Shown piece after piece: positions 62,338 through 64,000 of a DNA stretch of 64,000 nucleotides (positions are counted from its first letter, which is position 1; each line of letters starts with the position of its first letter). The notes beneath the pieces were generated by a model. The model did no database searches, had not been told where the DNA came from, and was given only the letters and a program-made list of their open reading frames with translations. The translations under genes and the position numbers were made by a program. The stretch covers positions 1-64,000 of the forward strand of contig JACKEY010000004.1 of NCBI GenBank assembly GCA_020632755.1, given 5' to 3'. The stretch is from Alphaproteobacteria bacterium (lineage in GTDB: Bacteria; Myxococcota_A; UBA796; UBA2385).

Positions 62338-63405
62338 TCAGCGGCGGTGCACCGTCGCCGTGGCCGGCTGCAGCGTGACCCGCACCGGCACCCGGCTCGC
62401 TCCGCTGCGGGGCCGGCTGGTCGCGCCGCCGCGGATCCACGCCGCGCCGTGCCAGACCCGATCCAGCCGGTGCACCGGCGCCAGCGGCAGGGGACCCCAC
62501 CCCGCCGGCCACGACGGCGGCACGCGGGCCTCCGTCAGGCCCGCGCCGGACAGGCGGCCCGCCAGGTTCCGGAAGTTCGGCGGCACCGCGAGGTCACCCA
62601 CCAGCACGACCTTGGCCGGGCCGATCGCCTGGACCAGCGCGGCCAGGATGCGGCCGCTGTCGGCCAGCCGGCGCGGCCAGCCGGGCCAGCCCGTGGGCCC
62701 ATGCGCGCCGTCGAGCTGCACCGCCAGCAGCGGGAAGGTCCCAGCACCCTCGACCCGGGGGAAGGTGACGATCACCCTGGCCCCGTGGTCGTCGTGGGAC
62801 GGCAGGTCGACGGCCCAGGAGTCCTCGGTGCCGCCGCAGTACTGGAAGGCGCCCCGAACGACCAGGGTCGCACCCGAGCCGGCGGCCGTGGGCGGTGGGA
62901 AGCTCTTCGCCTCGCCGCCCCAGGCCGTCGCCAGGATCGTCCCCGCCTCGCCGCTCACCGGTCCGTGGAGCACGGCGACGTCGGCCTCTCCGAGCTGCTC
63001 GACCAGCGTCGCCGGGTCCACGGCGGCCCCGGCCGGCAAGGTCCACTGCACCACGCGCACCGGGGCCTCGACGGCGCCCGTGTTGGTCGCGCAGGTCCGC
63101 AGCAGCTGCGTCCAGTCGGGCCGATGGTCGGGCGGCGGCACGGGCGTCGGTGGCAGGTGGACGAGCCCGATGCCGAGCGCCCAGCCCAGCGCCAGTCCGC
63201 CTGCCAGCCAGGGGCGCCGCGCCAGGGCCGCGCGCAGGACCAGGTAGATCGCGACGACCACAGCGACGGGCTCCAGGAACAGCAGCAGCGCGCCGATGAC
63301 GCTGTCCTCGCCGATCACGTTGGCGACCACGCCGCCGGCCAGCGGTAGCAGGAAGGCCGCCAGGGCGCTCAGCGCTCTGGACTGGCGCGGCGGAGTGGTC
63401 GACAT
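62338..63405 (-). CDS. Membrane protein with degenerate EEP-like domain
   Basis: 355 residues. Two or three N-terminal membrane segments (ALSALAAFLLPLAGGVVANVI, LLLFLEPVAVVVAIYLVLRAAL, LAGGLALGWALGIGLV) precede a domain patterned like endonuclease/exonuclease/phosphatase proteins: VVQWTLP, FPLLAVQLDGAHGP, GRILAALVQAIGPAKVVLVGDLAVPP, LRGL-type ending. The usual catalytic GDFN is GDLA here and the final catalytic His is not evident, so activity is doubtful. GGTAGCATCG is upstream (63430-63435, minus). Confidence 0.6.
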   Translation of the reverse strand: MSTTPPRQSRALSALAAFLLPLAGGVVANVIGEDSVIGALLLFLEPVAVVVAIYLVLRAALARRPWLAGGLALGWALGIGLVHLPPTPVPPPDHRPDWTQLLRTCATNTGAVEAPVRVVQWTLPAGAAVDPATLVEQLGEADVAVLHGPVSGEAGTILATAWGGEAKSFPPPTAAGSGATLVVRGAFQYCGGTEDSWAVDLPSHDDHGARVIVTFPRVEGAGTFPLLAVQLDGAHGPTGWPGWPRRLADSGRILAALVQAIGPAKVVLVGDLAVPPNFRNLAGRLSGAGLTEARVPPSWPAGWGPLPLAPVHRLDRVWHGAAWIRGGATSRPRSGASRVPVRVTLQPATATVHRR

Positions 63406-63468
63406 GGCGCCCAGGGGGGAGGGAGGCCGATGCTACCGTGGTCGCGGGTCGGATGCGGAGGAGGCGGC

Positions 63469-64000
63469 ATGCAGCAGCCCGGCGAGGAGATCGACGATCC
63501 CAGGGCCACGGCGGCGCGGGTCCTGGCCGAGCAGGGGCGCTGGGAGGAGGCGGCCCGCGTGTGGCACGCCCTGGCTGTCGATCTGGAGATGCTCGACCCG
63601 GGGGCGGCGGCCCAGTGCTTGTTGCTCGCGGCGGACGCCCTGCGCCGCGAGGACCAGCTGTGGGGGGCTCGCGAGCTGCTGCAGCGGGGGCAGGCGCGGG
63701 TCGGCTCGCCGGTCGAGCGGGCCATGTTCGCCATCGAGCAGGCGGGGGTGGTCGCCGAGCTCGACGGACCCACCGCGGCGCGCGCCCTGCTGGACGAGGT
63801 GCTGCGGGAGGGCTGCACGGACCGGCAGGCGGTGCTGGCGCAGGACCTGCGGGTCGGGCTGCTCCTGGAGGCGCTGCAGCTCGACGCGGCCGAGGCTGCG
63901 GCCGTCGCGATCCCCGTGCCCGTGGCCCGCGACTACCGGCTGGCCACCGTGCACCGGGTGCGCGGTCGGCTCGGCGACGCCCAGGCCTGCCTGCGGCGGG
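63469..64000 (+). CDS. Helical-repeat (TPR-like) protein, truncated by window end
   Basis: 177 codons are visible from ATG at 63469 and the frame is open to the last base. The sequence is helical with repeat-like pairs (RVLAEQGRWEEAARVWHALAVDL, LLLAADALRREDQLWGARELLQRG, LRVGLLLEALQLDAAEAAAV). GGAGGAGG precedes the ATG, and TACCGT (63434-63439) may be its -10. Function unknown. Confidence 0.65.
   Translation, partial: MQQPGEEIDDPRATAARVLAEQGRWEEAARVWHALAVDLEMLDPGAAAQCLLLAADALRREDQLWGARELLQRGQARVGSPVERAMFAIEQAGVVAELDGPTAARALLDEVLREGCTDRQAVLAQDLRVGLLLEALQLDAAEAAAVAIPVPVARDYRLATVHRVRGRLGDAQACLRR

Noticed and set aside
62338..63405. Functional EEP nuclease/phosphatase assignment
   Set aside because: The GDFN motif is GDLA and the final catalytic histidine motif is not evident, so only a fold-level resemblance is reported.

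Overview
The window is about 70% GC with tightly packed genes. It carries abundant serine/threonine kinases, FHA and lipoprotein genes, a protein ending in a MYXO-CTERM-like Cys/hydrophobic/Arg sorting tail with acidic DNxDDG-type repeats, and an extracellular contractile injection system (eCIS). This suggests a myxobacterium-like organism (Myxococcota or a close relative); that is inference from gene content only.

Layout. 1-1366: no credible gene. 1367-4157: rho-like, rpmE, prfA in the widely conserved order, but the Rho has lost both P-loop lysines. 4180-7718: exported and lipoprotein genes (SRPBCC fold, TPR-like lipoprotein, large lipoprotein). 7719-10643: fumC (minus), queE, an HMA metal-binding protein and a MYXO-CTERM-like surface protein. 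10668-17411: FHA, membrane-FHA, von Willebrand A lipoprotein and an active Ser/Thr kinase. 17571-21359: three exported proteins of unknown role. 21393-27206 (minus): a cobalamin operon, cobO - TonB receptor - beta-propeller lipoprotein - small Cys-rich lipoprotein - cobQ, all with overlapping junctions, behind a recognisable cobalamin riboswitch whose last hairpin buries the cobO start codon.

27265-50683 is an eCIS locus with two divergent arms. The minus arm holds an eCIS AAA+ ATPase, a DUF4157 (HExxH) protein, an argE-type M20 deacylase and a small accessory protein. The plus arm holds an unknown leader gene, a DUF4255 cap/terminator protein, a large sheath, a tail-assembly-chaperone-like gene with an overlapping DUF6760 frame, a second sheath, the tube, a 1303-residue Ala/Ser/Pro/Arg-rich protein, a LysM tube-binding protein, a gpD-like hub, gp25, a baseplate J/gp6-like protein, a gpI-like protein, and two accessory genes. 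No PAAR tip, no gp5-type spike, no fibre and no ordinary tape measure were recognised.

The most unusual part is 49709-62322. It begins with a membrane protein that has an N-terminal ubiquitin-like fold and a C-terminal eight-ligand RING/PHD-like zinc finger. A TPR protein with an eCIS-type N-terminal motif follows on the minus strand. Then come a pseudokinase ending in two ubiquitin-like domains, translationally coupled to an FHA-TM-lytic transglycosylase, a membrane-anchored protein, an active Ser/Thr kinase and an exported TolA-like long-helix protein. I read this as a candidate envelope/regulatory module attached to the injection system; the link is inference from position and domains. The window ends with a degenerate EEP-like membrane protein and a truncated helical-repeat gene.
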